The notes under the pieces are model-generated. The model saw only the letters and a list, made by a program, of their open reading frames with translations, was not told where the DNA came from and did no database searches. From Planctomycetota bacterium (GTDB lineage: Bacteria; Planctomycetota; Phycisphaerae; Phycisphaerales; Phycisphaeraceae): a DNA stretch of 64,000 nt. This document shows positions 17,997 through 27,576 of the stretch, piece after piece; the stretch's first letter is position 1, and every line of letters starts with the position of its first letter. The position numbers and the translations under genes were made by a program. The stretch covers positions 19,186 through 83,185 of the forward strand of contig JAJRXX010000017.1 of NCBI GenBank assembly GCA_024276075.1, read 5' to 3'.

Positions 17997-18947
17997 CTAT
18001 CGGTCGATCCGGATGTGGCGTTTCTGAACTACGTTTGGCTGATTCGGGTTGTTGGTGCCATCGGGCATGGCCTTGGTCTCGGTGTGCCCGTCGGGAAACA
18101 AGAAGTTCGCAGCCGTATTGTTCTTCTGCCGCCACCGGATATTGGCTTGAACGGTTGTTCCTGATACATAGTTCGCTTCATCGCTGAGGCCGGCATTGAT
18201 TGGGAAGATGAGGTCGCCCAGAGGGTCCGTAGGGTCATAGAACGGAACAAAACCAGCGGAAAACGGGTTTAAAGAATCGCTATCCATGCGAAATGCAGTG
18301 GCATAAGTATCCCACGTGGAGTTACCGGTGTCCTGCCTCTGGAGGCCGTCCATGGCCAAGACGACTTCGCGCGGCCGACGGAACCGGCTTAGCCGGTACT
18401 GGGTGATGTTCTTGGCATATTGTTCAGGTAGGGTGCTACCCGTAAATGATGATCCTGGAACACCATTGCGGGATGCTGTGGCGTCATCCACGAGGTCCTT
18501 AGTAGGCAGCAGTAGCGGGTGGCCAGCATAGTGGTGTATCCCCTGATTGGGATCGAGGGCGTTCGGGTCGCGGAAAATCGGCAGCATCTGATTGTTGGCT
18601 GGCCCGTTCAACAAGTCATCGTAGTTGTCGCCCGTCCCAGCAAGGTAGTGGTTGAGCTGGACCATCCAGTCGGTTTCGATGCCGTCAATAGCCACACTGC
18701 TGGTATAGGGCGTCCCGTCCCAGTACCCGTACGGCAGCGTGCCATAATTGTCTATGGCAAAGAGGTGGACCGTCTGGCCAATTTCGCTGAGGTTGGCAAG
18801 CCCCTGCAATGTCCGCGCGTGGTCGCGCCCACGGTTCATCGCCGGCAGCAGCAGCGCCAGCACTGCGGTGGTGATCGCCACGACCACCACCGTTTCGGTG
18901 ATGGTGAATCCTCTTGCTCTGTTTCGGCATCCTTGATTGTGCGTCAT
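17997..18947 (-). CDS. Pseudopilin-like protein (prepilin N-terminal cleavage/methylation motif)
   Basis: 316 residues. The prepilin peptidase site is RARG13-F14TITE18, followed by a hydrophobic helix (TVVVVAITTAVLALLLPAM), so it is processed by a type IV prepilin peptidase and assembled into a pseudopilus or left in the membrane. The remaining domain includes RTLQGLANLSEIGQTVHLF and a C-terminal LFPDGHTETK, the arrangement of the DUF1559/GspH-like exported pseudopilins that are greatly expanded in planctomycetes. No secretion genes adjoin it. The following 600 bases are AT-rich and non-coding. Confidence 0.85.
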   Translation of the reverse strand: MTHNQGCRNRARGFTITETVVVVAITTAVLALLLPAMNRGRDHARTLQGLANLSEIGQTVHLFAIDNYGTLPYGYWDGTPYTSSVAIDGIETDWMVQLNHYLAGTGDNYDDLLNGPANNQMLPIFRDPNALDPNQGIHHYAGHPLLLPTKDLVDDATASRNGVPGSSFTGSTLPEQYAKNITQYRLSRFRRPREVVLAMDGLQRQDTGNSTWDTYATAFRMDSDSLNPFSAGFVPFYDPTDPLGDLIFPINAGLSDEANYVSGTTVQANIRWRQKNNTAANFLFPDGHTETKAMPDGTNNPNQPNVVQKRHIRIDR

Positions 18948-19555
18948 GGGTTACCCCCTTCGCAACGATTGCCCTATTTGGGTTACGAGATGCTTTGCAC
19001 TTTATTTTATCGGTCAAATCGAATTGATAATCAAACCACCGATCAGCGGTTTACCGTATCCCCTGTTTCTGACGTGAGCATACCTGCTGTCCCCATGCTT
19101 TCGCCTGATCTCACAATTGACAAAACCGATACACATACTCATTTGTACCAAGTATACACTATTAACAGGGATTATAACCATCACACAACAAAAAATTCAA
19201 GACATTTCACTTTAAATTTGGAAATTTGATGGAATTATTTTGGGCGTAGTGGCGACTTTACAGCCAAAAATTGGATTAAAATACAGGCGAAATGCCGTTA
19301 AGATGAGCCGTTTTAGATAGTTACAGGATTGAGTGGCCCGATTGTCTCAATTATTCACTTTAGAATCTTTCTGGTCACACTCTGACTGTGGCGGGTGAGT
19401 TCCCTGCTAGCAGCGTTCGGGGCCTTGCCTTGTCGTCTCGGTGGCCACAGATTACGATGTCTCGCTTTTTATTTTTTCCCTCCAGCCGCGCCGGACCAAA
19501 TCGGTGGGTGCTACCAATGAACGGTGTAGCGCGGAACAGACAACGGAGCTGTTAA
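18948..19555. other. AT-rich intergenic region between divergent genes
   Basis: No convincing gene. The centre (about 19100-19330) is much richer in A+T than the surroundings. It must contain promoters for the pseudopilin (leftward) and the DksA-like gene (rightward). A TTGACA hexamer near 19118 has no well-spaced -10 partner. Confidence 0.45.
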
Positions 19556-20314
19556 GTGCCCAAGAAGAAAAAAACAATCACGAAGAAGGCCAAGCGCGTC
19601 GGCGCCAAGACCAAAAAGACCGTCAGCAAGTCCAAAACTAAGAAAACGACGAAGGCCAAGAAAACGAACAAAAAAACGAAGAAGACCAGCAGCGCCACGC
19701 GCCAGGCTGCGCGCAAAACCAAGACGTCCACGCGCAAGCCCGCCAAGGCCAGCACAAAAAAGAAGACGGTCAAGAAGAAGACGGGCAAGAAAAAGACCGC
19801 CGCAGCAACAACCACGCGCCAAGTCAAAGTCAAGAAACTCAAAAAGGCGCCGTCGCGGCGGTTCGTCAAGCGCACTGTCGCGGTTCCCGAGCCGGAGAAG
19901 CCGTCGCTGACCATCGGGCAGCTCCGCAAGGTGAAGACCGATTTGTCCAAGCGGGACCTGGCGCAGTTCAGGCAATTGCTATTAGAAAAGCGTAAAGAGA
20001 TTCTCGGTGACGTGGAGGCGATGGAGACCGACGCTCGTGGCAAAAACGCAGGCGGCAACCTCTCGAACATGCCCGTACACATGGCCGACGTGGGTTCGGA
20101 CAACTACGAGCAGGAGTTCACCCTCGGGCTGGTGGAATCGGAGCGACGCCTGGTACGCGAGATCGACGAGGCGCTTCAGCGGATCGAAGACAAAATCTAC
20201 GGCGTGTGTCTGGAGCGGGGCGTCCCCATCGCCCGCCCGCGGCTAGAGGCCAAGCCCTGGGCCAAGTACTGCATCGAAGTCGCACGCGAGCGCGAGCGGC
20301 AAGGGCTGTCTTAA
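19556..20314 (+). CDS. DksA/TraR-like protein with long lysine-rich H1-like N-terminus
   Basis: 252 residues from GTG 19556 (GGAG at 19545-19548). Residues 1-105 are almost entirely Lys, Thr, Ala, Ser and Arg (KKTVSKSKTKKTTKAKK and similar), resembling histone H1/HctB-type DNA-binding tails. Residues about 130-250 match the DksA/TraR family: coiled coil FRQLLLEKRKEILGDVEAME, NMPVHMADVGSDNYEQEF, and the C-terminal zinc-finger region YGVCLERGVP...KYCIEVARE. Only one Cys of each CxxC pair survives (Cys218 and Cys239; partners are Arg221 and Val242), so zinc binding is probably lost. It lies 140 bases upstream of lspA on the same strand. A regulatory or nucleoid role is inferred. Confidence 0.85.
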   Translation: MPKKKKTITKKAKRVGAKTKKTVSKSKTKKTTKAKKTNKKTKKTSSATRQAARKTKTSTRKPAKASTKKKTVKKKTGKKKTAAATTTRQVKVKKLKKAPSRRFVKRTVAVPEPEKPSLTIGQLRKVKTDLSKRDLAQFRQLLLEKRKEILGDVEAMETDARGKNAGGNLSNMPVHMADVGSDNYEQEFTLGLVESERRLVREIDEALQRIEDKIYGVCLERGVPIARPRLEAKPWAKYCIEVARERERQGLS

Positions 20315-20453
20315 ATCGGCGGGGCTGATCAGCAACCGTAATCGTCGTGGTACAAACCTCGTCGTCCCGTCGGCTAGCCAATGCGTCGCGGGTATCGCTG
20401 GCGTGGTGCCTTGGGTCGGTTGAGCCATCTTTTTTAATTGCCGGTTGACTCTC

Positions 20454-21092
20454 ATGACCCCAGACAGCCCTCCAACACCAGCCGCTCACGAGGTCGCCCA
20501 GCCGTCGCGGACTTCCCAGGACATCGTTCCCCGTGCCTACCGCCACGCGCCTTCCGTGGCGCTGTTCCTCGCGACACTGGTTGCCACGCTGACGGCTGAC
20601 CTCGTGGTTAAGGACCTAGCCTTCGAGCACGTCGCCGGTAGCCCGGTGGTGCTATCACGTGAAACAGCCGACGACCCGCGCGTCATCCCATACCACCAGC
20701 CGATCGTATTGGTCCCGCACGTCTTGAGCATGCGGCTGACGACAAACACCGGTGCCGTGTTCGGCCTGGGCAAGGGTGCTCAGTGGGTCTTTATAATCGT
20801 CAGCGTCCTGGCGGTGTTCGTCATTGGTCGTGTGTTCTGTCAGAGTCGGGCCGGGGCGTGGCCGTTGCACCTGTCACTGGGTCTGATCCTCGCCGGCGCG
20901 CTGGGAAACCTCTACGACCGCGTGCTGTTTAGTGCGGTGCGCGATATGTTTTGGCTGTTCCCTTCGACCGGTCTGTGGCCGTGGATATTCAACGCCGCCG
21001 ACGCTGCACTGATGGTGGGCGTGGCTGTGTTGTTGGTGGTCATTTGGCTTGGCGACAAGCGCTCACCAGACGATCAAACAACCCCTGATTAA
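20454..21092 (+). CDS. lspA: Lipoprotein signal peptidase (signal peptidase II)
   Basis: 212 residues from ATG 20454; a TTG nine bases earlier is less likely. Four membrane helices. The conserved LTTNTGAVFGLGKG corresponds to the N-T-G-A-(A/V)-F-(G/S) motif. The catalytic aspartates lie in GALGNLYDRV and in FNAADAALMVG. It cleaves signal peptides of diacylglyceryl-modified prolipoproteins in the inner membrane. The N-terminus is about 30 residues longer than usual. It follows the DksA-like gene. Its last 53 bases overlap the end of the convergent glutamine amidotransferase gene. Confidence 0.93.
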   Translation: MTPDSPPTPAAHEVAQPSRTSQDIVPRAYRHAPSVALFLATLVATLTADLVVKDLAFEHVAGSPVVLSRETADDPRVIPYHQPIVLVPHVLSMRLTTNTGAVFGLGKGAQWVFIIVSVLAVFVIGRVFCQSRAGAWPLHLSLGLILAGALGNLYDRVLFSAVRDMFWLFPSTGLWPWIFNAADAALMVGVAVLLVVIWLGDKRSPDDQTTPD

Positions 21093-21966
21093 GCGGCCCA
21101 GCCCCGCCTCGCTCCGGGTGCCACTGCACACCCACGTAAAACCGCCGTTCCGGGTCATCGACCGCTTCGACCACGCCGTCCGGCGCGGTTGCGACGACAC
21201 GCATCCGACCCGCTTGCGCGCCCCGTGACGTTTTTGGGTCGGGGCCAGCCGTGCCGTCCCCGCATGCGACCGCTTGGTGGTGCCACGAGACGACCGCCGC
21301 TTCTTCATTTAATAGAGCGTTTTCTGATTTCGCATGCGAAATTCTCAGCGAGCCGCGCGCGTCAGCAAGCGGTTTTTTGGCTCTAATTTTGGTCCGCTCC
21401 CTGACGGTCGCGGCTCGTAGCGAAGTCCTGTCAACCTTACACTCATTCAAAAAACGCTCTAGCGTCAAGCCCGTCAACACCGAGTCCGCCGTGAGGATCG
21501 TCACCGCGTGGCGGTTGTCGTTGAGATGCAAATCAGCATCGCCCAGCACGTCGGGCAGGTGCTGGTGCAGTGTCGCGCCGCTGTGCAGGGCCATCATCTG
21601 CATGCCCAGGCAAATCCCCAGCACGGGTTTATCGGGTTGACGGTCCAGTTCAGCCAGCAGCGCCAGTTCAAACGCCTGCCGCGTCGCGTCGATCCGCTTA
21701 GCACTCTTGTGCGTGGGGTAACCAAACGCCTCGGTCGCCGGGTCGCCGCCGCCCGTGAGCACGACGCCGTCGCACAGCCGCACGAACTGGGCCGCCATCC
21801 CCGGCTCGTGTGGTAGCAGCACCGGTACGCCACCGGCCTCGGCCACGCAGCGGCTGTACGCGGTGGCGACTTCGTACTTGCCGCTTGACGCCGTATTCTC
21901 ACGGTGGTCCACGCTGATGCCGATGACAGGGCGGGGTGAGTCAAATTTATTGAGTTGTGCATTCAT
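21040..21966 (-). CDS. Class I glutamine amidotransferase-like hydrolase (peptidase C26) carrying an in-frame repeat
   Basis: 308 residues, gamma-glutamyl-gamma-aminobutyrate hydrolase (PuuD-like) family. Nucleophile Cys119 in VLGICLGMQMM, oxyanion GGGDP near 73, the WHHQAV motif near 228, and catalytic His283/Glu285 in GVQWHPE. The protein is about 50 residues longer than usual. The excess (about Leu169 to Leu219, including TSLRAATVRERTK and PLADARGSLRIS) is encoded by a family C palindromic element at 21313-21461 that entered in frame just before the HHQ motif. All catalytic residues remain. Whether the insert is tolerated as a surface loop or impairs activity is open. Divergent from thrC. 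Confidence 0.85.
   Translation of the reverse strand: MNAQLNKFDSPRPVIGISVDHRENTASSGKYEVATAYSRCVAEAGGVPVLLPHEPGMAAQFVRLCDGVVLTGGGDPATEAFGYPTHKSAKRIDATRQAFELALLAELDRQPDKPVLGICLGMQMMALHSGATLHQHLPDVLGDADLHLNDNRHAVTILTADSVLTGLTLERFLNECKVDRTSLRAATVRERTKIRAKKPLADARGSLRISHAKSENALLNEEAAVVSWHHQAVACGDGTAGPDPKTSRGAQAGRMRVVATAPDGVVEAVDDPERRFYVGVQWHPERGGAGPLNQGLFDRLVSACRQAK
21313..21461. repeat. Family C palindromic element inside a protein-coding gene
   Basis: Ends GAGCGTTTTCTGATTTCGC and GAATGAGTGTAAG...TTTTGAATG-like inverted right end closing with CGCTC, between TA dinucleotides at 21313-21314 and 21460-21461. It contains two copies of the family core in opposite orientation (GAGCCGCGCGCGTCAGCAAG and CTCCCTGACGGTCGCGGCTC). 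The net insertion including the duplicated TA is 147 bases, exactly 49 codons. Confidence 0.8.
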
Positions 21967-22048
21967 GGCAGTTCGAGCCTGATAATATATGCTCGATCGC
22001 TAACATGAACCCGAACCCCGCAGCAGGGTAGATATAACAGAGCAAACC

Positions 22049-23578
22049 ATGGACCCGGCTTATCAACAGTGCATCGACCCCGACTGCCTCGCTACCTTTA
22101 GCGTCGACGAGGTGCACGTCTCCTGCCCCGCCTGCGCCAAAGCCGGCAAGCAATCACTGCTCGACGTCCTCTACGACTGGAACCGCGCCGTCGTGCCCAA
22201 GTCGCTCACCGCCTTCGAGCACCGCTGGATGACCAAGGGCGAGCACGGCACGGGCGCACTGGACTTCTCAGGTGTCTGGCGATTCCGCGAGCTGCTGCCG
22301 TTCTACCGCGGCGAGACCGACATCGTCACCATTGGCGAGGGCCGGACCAATCTCCAGGACGCGCGATTACTCGCACCGCACATCGGCCTCAAGCCCGGCA
22401 ACCTATTCCTCCAATACGAAGGGCTCAACCCCTCCGGCTCGTTTAAGGACAACGGCATGGCCGCCGCGTTTACTCACGCCAAGATGGTCGGTGCCCGCCG
22501 CGTCGCTTGTGCGTCGACGGGCAACACGTCAGCCAGCCTCGCCATGTTCGCATCACTGGCCGCCGACGCCGATCAGCCCGCCAGCACCATGACAGGCATC
22601 GTCTTCATCGGCTCGGGCAAGATCGCCTACGGCAAGCTCAGCCAAGCCCTCGATTACGGCGCCCGCACACTCCAGGTCCAGGGCGACTTCGACGCCTGCC
22701 TCCGCCGCGTGCGCCAAGTCGTCGTCGACCGCCCCGAGCTTGGCATCTACCTCATGAACAGCGTCAACCCCTTCCGCCTCGAAGGGCAGAAGACCATCAT
22801 GTACCGCGTCCTCGAAGCCCTCGACTGGAACATCCCCGATTGGATCGTCGTCCCGGGCGGGAATCTGGGTAATTGCTCCGCCTTCGGCAAAGCCTTCGCC
22901 GAGCTGCACGAGCTGGGCCTAATCAAGCGCATCCCACGTCTGGCCGTCGTCAACGCCACCGGCGCCAACACCCTCTACCAGCTCCACACCGAGCAAGGCC
23001 TACGCTGGAATGACGGGCGCTACGACCTTGAAAAGGTCAAAGACTATTACCGCCAAATGGACCAGGATCACACCCACGCCCACACCGTCGCCAGCGCCAT
23101 CGAGATCGGCCGACCCGTGAACCTGCCCAAAGCTCTGCGTGCACTCGACACCACCGACGGCATCGTCTGTCAGGTCGACGACGAGACCATCTTGGAGCAC
23201 AAAGCCATGGTCGGCGTCTACGGCTTCGGCTGCGAGCCCGCCAGCGGTGCCAGCGTCGCCGGTGCCCATCAACTCATCGAGCGGGGCATCATCAGCCGCG
23301 ACGACCGCGTCGTGTGCATCCTCACCGGCCACCAGCTAAAGGACCCCGACGCCACCGTCAAGTACCACACCGGCATCGACGTCAAAGCTGTGCAGGACCA
23401 AGCCCCCCGCGCCACGCCCCTCGGCAAGCGAGCCAATCAACCTATTCCCGTCCCCGACGATTTGGACGCCATCATCGCCGCCATAGGCGTCGAAGCCGAT
23501 GCAGCCGCCGCACCACCCGACCCAACCGTAGGCGGCAAGCACGACCCGCTACGACACCTGCCGGTCAGTGAGTATTGA
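22049..23578 (+). CDS. thrC: Threonine synthase
   Basis: 509 residues, a PLP enzyme converting O-phosphohomoserine to threonine. An N-terminal zinc-ribbon-like motif (Cys8, Cys13, Cys26, Cys29) precedes the catalytic domain. The PLP lysine is Lys133 in [23 protein letters not shown] and [15 protein letters not shown] are the phosphate- and substrate-binding loops of this family. The C-terminus runs about 50 residues beyond the domain with an Ala/Pro-rich segment. The start follows a divergent gap of 82 bases with the amidotransferase. It is monocistronic, followed by repeat-rich DNA. Gene identity is clear. Confidence 0.95.
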   Translation: MDPAYQQCIDPDCLATFSVDEVHVSCPACAKAGKQSLLDVLYDWNRAVVPKSLTAFEHRWMTKGEHGTGALDFSGVWRFRELLPFYRGETDIVTIGEGRTNLQDARLLAPHIGLKPGNLFLQYEGLNPSGSFKDNGMAAAFTHAKMVGARRVACASTGNTSASLAMFASLAADADQPASTMTGIVFIGSGKIAYGKLSQALDYGARTLQVQGDFDACLRRVRQVVVDRPELGIYLMNSVNPFRLEGQKTIMYRVLEALDWNIPDWIVVPGGNLGNCSAFGKAFAELHELGLIKRIPRLAVVNATGANTLYQLHTEQGLRWNDGRYDLEKVKDYYRQMDQDHTHAHTVASAIEIGRPVNLPKALRALDTTDGIVCQVDDETILEHKAMVGVYGFGCEPASGASVAGAHQLIERGIISRDDRVVCILTGHQLKDPDATVKYHTGIDVKAVQDQAPRATPLGKRANQPIPVPDDLDAIIAAIGVEADAAAAPPDPTVGGKHDPLRHLPVSEY

Positions 23579-23998
23579 AAGTCGCCATCATCTAGACGAG
23601 CCGCGCGCGTCAGCAAGCGGTCGGGTGACAAGTCGTAGGCCCGGCATCCTGCCGGGCAATGAATCACCAACACACACACAACTGTCCGGGCATAGTGCCG
23701 GGCCTACCCGCTTACGTGGTTACGCGGCGAAGACGATAAGCTGACGATCGAGATCAACCCCCGGTGAGGGTGGGCGCGTTTTGGCGGATATAATAGGATG
23801 CGTGCTTATGTGCGGGAGGAAGCCCACGCATTGCAATGCGTGGGCTTCGGTGTGAAATTGCAAAGGCATGGGTAGGGTCCGCTATACGGACCGTTTGTTT
23901 GGTGCCCGGGGGCATGGTCCGCACAGCGGACCCTACACGGCTACACGGTTGCCGCACATCCACCCTTTGATCCCACTTTCCTGTAAATTACTCACCTT
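23579..23998. repeat. Repeat-rich intergenic region with several short palindromes
   Basis: No gene. It contains a family C core fragment (ACGAGCCGCGCGCGTCAGCA, near 23594), CCGGCATCCTGCCGGGCA (near 23640), the palindrome CCCACGCATTGCAATGCGTGGG (23823-23844), and a pair GTAGGGTCCGCTATACGGAC (23872) and GTCCGCACAGCGGACCCTAC (23915) in inverted orientation. The same palindromes recur elsewhere in the window. Confidence 0.7.
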
Positions 23999-25867
23999 AT
24001 GCCCACGCTTTGGTCCCAAACACTGATTCCCACGGCGAGGCAGGTGCCCGCTGAGGCCGAGGTGCCCAGCCACCAACTGCTGCTGCGGGCGGGCTACATC
24101 CACAAGCTCGGCTCGGGCATCTACGACTACCTGCCGCTGGGCGTGCGGAGCCTGCACAAGGTCATGGCCATCATCCGCGACGAGATGGCCGCCGCTGGTG
24201 CCGTCGAGGTCTTCATGCCCACGTTGCAGCCCGTTGAGCTGTGGGAGCAGACCGGCCGCCGCACCGCGTATGGGGATAACCTCTTCGTCGTCCGTGACCG
24301 CCACAGCCGCGAGCAAGCCCTGGGACCCACGCACGAGGAGGTCATCACCACCCTCGTGGGCGCTTATGTTGAAAGCTACAAGCAACTGCCCCTGACGCTC
24401 TACCAGATCCAGACCAAGTTCCGTGACGAGTTTCGCCCCCGGTTTGGCATCCTGCGATCACGCGAGTTCCAGATGAAGGACGCCTACTCGTTCCACCTTG
24501 CCCTGGACGGTCCCGGCGGGCTCGACGAGACGTACCGCAAGCAGTTCGACGCCTATTGCCGCATCTTTAAGCGTTGTGGTCTGCCCTACGAGATCGTCGA
24601 AGCCGAGTCGGGCCCCATTGGCGGGTCGGCGTCGCACGAGTTCATGGTCCCGTCACCCACCGGCGAGGACGTCATCCTCAAGAGCGATCAGGGCAACTAC
24701 GCTGCTAACGTCGAGAAATGCGAGATCGGCACACGCACCTACGATCTGGCCTTTGCCCCCACCGGCACGCTCGAAGACGTCCACACGCCCAGCTGCCCCG
24801 GCATCGACGACGTGGCTGCGTTCTTCAAGAAGAACCTCAAGACCAAGCTCAAGCCTCAGAACATGCTCAAAACACTGGTGTGTCGTGCGGGGAACCTCTG
24901 GCTCATCGCTGTCGTGCGTGGCGATCACGAGCTAAACCTCGCCAAGCTCCGTGTAGTCTGCGGCATGCACGAGATCGACCTCGCCCCCGACGCCGAGGCG
25001 CGCGACGCGGGGTTCACCATCGGCTTCGTCGGGCCACACGTGGCTGTCAATCGCGACGACGTCCTGCTCGTCGTCGACCCCGACGCAGCACAGGGTGGCT
25101 TCTGGGTCACCGGAGCCAACAAAATCGACCACCACGTTAAACATTTTAATTGGCAGCGCGACGTGATCACCGCACGCGGTCAGCGGCTGGTGCGCAAGCT
25201 CAAAGCCGCCTGGGAGAACAAGCCCGGCTTCGACCGCGCCTCCGCTATGACAGGCCAGCGGGACTGGGACCCCGATCAGGAGATTCTCATCGCCGACATT
25301 CGCAACGCTGGCGACGGCGATCCCTCACCCCAAAACGACAGCGGGACCCTCCGTGCCACCAAGGGCATCGAGATCGGTCACGTCTTCAAGCTCGGCGACA
25401 AGTACACCAAAGCCCTGGACGTCACCGTCCTCGACGAGGGTAACCAGCGTAAGCACCCGATCATGGGCTGCTACGGCATCGGGGTGAACCGCATCCTCGC
25501 CGCTGCCATCGAACGAGACGCCGGCCACGACGACCATGGCATCATTTGGCCCGCATCAATCGCGCCCTACACCGTCCTGATCACGCCGATCAAATATGAG
25601 GGTGCGCTTCGCGACACCGCCGACCAGTTAGCTGCGCAGCTCGAAGCCTTGCCCGGCATCGACGTGCTGATCGACGACCGCGACGAGCGAGCAGGCGTTA
25701 AGTTCAAGGACGCTGACCTCATTGGTATTCCCCTCCGCATCACCATCGGCGACAAAGCGCTCGCCAACGGCCAGGTCGAGCTCAAAGCCCGCACCGCACA
25801 GAAAGCCGATCTCGTCGCACTTGCCGATGTCCCGCAGCACGTCATGCAATTGCTCAAAGGGCTGTGA
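23999..25867 (+). CDS. proS: Prolyl-tRNA synthetase, bacterial type
   Basis: 622 residues. Class II synthetase motif 1 in GIYDYLPLGVRSLHKV, motif 2 in FRDEFRPRFGILRSREFQMKDAYSF, the bacterial-type insertion (editing) domain between about 230 and 400, motif 3 in MGCYGIGVNRILAA, and an anticodon-binding C-terminal domain (YTVLITPIKYEG..., DDRDERAGVKFKDADLIG). Slightly longer than the usual 570 residues. It charges tRNA-Pro. Single gene with a family C repeat 58 bases downstream. Confidence 0.97.
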   Translation: MPTLWSQTLIPTARQVPAEAEVPSHQLLLRAGYIHKLGSGIYDYLPLGVRSLHKVMAIIRDEMAAAGAVEVFMPTLQPVELWEQTGRRTAYGDNLFVVRDRHSREQALGPTHEEVITTLVGAYVESYKQLPLTLYQIQTKFRDEFRPRFGILRSREFQMKDAYSFHLALDGPGGLDETYRKQFDAYCRIFKRCGLPYEIVEAESGPIGGSASHEFMVPSPTGEDVILKSDQGNYAANVEKCEIGTRTYDLAFAPTGTLEDVHTPSCPGIDDVAAFFKKNLKTKLKPQNMLKTLVCRAGNLWLIAVVRGDHELNLAKLRVVCGMHEIDLAPDAEARDAGFTIGFVGPHVAVNRDDVLLVVDPDAAQGGFWVTGANKIDHHVKHFNWQRDVITARGQRLVRKLKAAWENKPGFDRASAMTGQRDWDPDQEILIADIRNAGDGDPSPQNDSGTLRATKGIEIGHVFKLGDKYTKALDVTVLDEGNQRKHPIMGCYGIGVNRILAAAIERDAGHDDHGIIWPASIAPYTVLITPIKYEGALRDTADQLAAQLEALPGIDVLIDDRDERAGVKFKDADLIGIPLRITIGDKALANGQVELKARTAQKADLVALADVPQHVMQLLKGL

Positions 25868-25924
25868 CCCGGGTCGTGTCCGCATTGCCCCATGCCTCGT
25901 CAGCAGCCAGTCACACCGATCGGC

Positions 25925-26028
25925 TAGAGCATTTTCATGACGGTGTAGCGGTTCAATACGAGCCGCGACCGTGAGGGAGCGGACTCTTTGATATTGTCAT
26001 ACGTTACAGTTTCATGAAAAAGGCTCTA
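25925..26028. repeat. Family C palindromic element
   Basis: Ends GAGCATTTTCATGACGGTGTAG and TTTCATGAAAAAGGCTC between TA dinucleotides; core ACGAGCCGCGACCGTGAGGG AGCGG at the centre. It lies between proS and the CCA-adding enzyme gene, 12 bases before the latter's start. Confidence 0.8.
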
Positions 26029-26040
26029 AACTGACCGCCT

Positions 26041-27453
26041 ATGCCGCGTCCACCGTCAGGTCTGTCTAACGCCGATTCGCCACGCGCCGCCGCTGTGCAG
26101 ATCGTGCGCGTGCTGCGAGAAGCTAGCCACGTCGCCTACTTCGCAGGCGGGTGCGTACGCGACGAGCTGCTGGGCTACCACCCGAAGGATTACGACATTG
26201 CCACCGACGCTGTACCCGACCGTGTCCGAGAGCTGTTCCCTAATAGCCGGTTCATAGGCCAGGCGTTTGGCGTCGTGCAGGTCCGCATCCCGCACACCCA
26301 GCCGGGGCCGGGACACACCGTTGAGGTCGCCACCTTCCGCAGGGAGTGGGGCTACGAAGACGGTCGTCGGCCATCCGAGGTCCACTTCACCGATGCGCAG
26401 ACCGACGCTCAGCGGCGTGACTTCACTATCAACGGCCTGTTCGAGGACCCACTCGCCACCGACGCCACCGATCGGATTATTGATTTCGTGGGCGGGCAAG
26501 ACGACTTGCGTGCCAAGCTCATCCGCGCTATCGGCGACCCGTGTGAGCGGTTTGCTGAGGACTATCTCCGCATGCTGCGTGCAGTCCGGTTCGCCGCCAG
26601 GCTCGGGTTCGACATTGATCCCGCCACTGCCGCCGCCATACCCCCGTTAACCCCGAAGCTCGCACAGATTAGCCGTGAGCGTATTGGCCAGGAACTGATG
26701 TGGATGCTCACGCCTGCGATTCCTCCCGAAGCATCCCGGGCGCAAGGGTCGGGTGCCGACGCACGCGCCTTCGCCGCCATCACCTGGCTCCAGAAGCTCC
26801 ATCTCGACGGCCCAACGCTTGACGAGCAGCACATCGACACCGACCTGGGCATCGGCCACACGCTGGCCGGCGCACATAGCCCCGCCGTCGGCTACGCGAC
26901 GGTGCTTGCAGCTTGGATGCTCGACCGACACGTGTTCACCACTCAGGACCCCGCCGCACACGACAAGGCACTCGACGACCACGCCCATTTCGACCAGTTC
27001 GTCGCAGCCCTCAACCAATTCGTGGCTGACCGTCTCGACTCGACCGTCACACGCTGGCGACGCGCCCTGTGCCTGAGCAACGATCACCGCGATACCCTGT
27101 GTGAACTGTTGCGCCTGCTACCCACCGCGCTGGCGTGGTCCGACTTGGGCATCGCCAAACAAAAAAGATTATTAGCCAACCCCTGTTGGCCACAGGCACG
27201 GGCAATCCTCACCGCCATGACCCATCACCCCGGCATCGAGGGTTTGGTCGCGAGCATTGATTTGCAATCCGAACCCCTCTTGACGCAGGGCGTAGCACCC
27301 CAGCCTTGGATCGACGGCGAGGACCTCATCGCCATGGGCCGAAAACCGGGCCCCGGATTCCGACGATTAATCGAACTAGCCTACGACGCTCAACTCGAAG
27401 GCACCCTCACCAGCCGCCAGCAGGCACTGCAGTGGCTCCAGCAGCAGAAATAG
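26041..27453 (+). CDS. CCA tRNA nucleotidyltransferase / poly(A) polymerase family
   Basis: 470 residues. Nucleotidyltransferase signature GGCVRDELLG, with the metal-binding pair Asp50/Asp52 in PKDYDIATDA; TFRREWGYEDGRRP and RRDFTINGLFEDP match the class II CCA-adding/poly(A) polymerase head, followed by the RNA-binding helix EDYLRMLRAVRFAARLGFDI. The C-terminal half is a helical body ending PWIDGEDLIAMGRKPGPGF, as in bacterial CCA-adding enzymes. It adds or repairs the tRNA 3' CCA end, essential if many tRNA genes lack encoded CCA, as the tRNA-like 3' end at 4080 suggests. Distinction from PcnB is not possible by eye. Confidence 0.9.
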   Translation: MPRPPSGLSNADSPRAAAVQIVRVLREASHVAYFAGGCVRDELLGYHPKDYDIATDAVPDRVRELFPNSRFIGQAFGVVQVRIPHTQPGPGHTVEVATFRREWGYEDGRRPSEVHFTDAQTDAQRRDFTINGLFEDPLATDATDRIIDFVGGQDDLRAKLIRAIGDPCERFAEDYLRMLRAVRFAARLGFDIDPATAAAIPPLTPKLAQISRERIGQELMWMLTPAIPPEASRAQGSGADARAFAAITWLQKLHLDGPTLDEQHIDTDLGIGHTLAGAHSPAVGYATVLAAWMLDRHVFTTQDPAAHDKALDDHAHFDQFVAALNQFVADRLDSTVTRWRRALCLSNDHRDTLCELLRLLPTALAWSDLGIAKQKRLLANPCWPQARAILTAMTHHPGIEGLVASIDLQSEPLLTQGVAPQPWIDGEDLIAMGRKPGPGFRRLIELAYDAQLEGTLTSRQQALQWLQQQK

Positions 27454-27576
27454 CCGACTCACCGTGGCCGACCGTTTCGTTTGACCCGTGTCGAACCCAG
27501 CGATTTGTGTGGCGCGACAATTAAATGGCTTAACGCCAAGCAAAAGATCCAATCACCAATTAGAATCTCACCCCCT

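Noticed and set aside
22507..22909. Arg/Pro-rich frames inside thrC
   Set aside because: Shadow frames of a well-supported threonine synthase gene.
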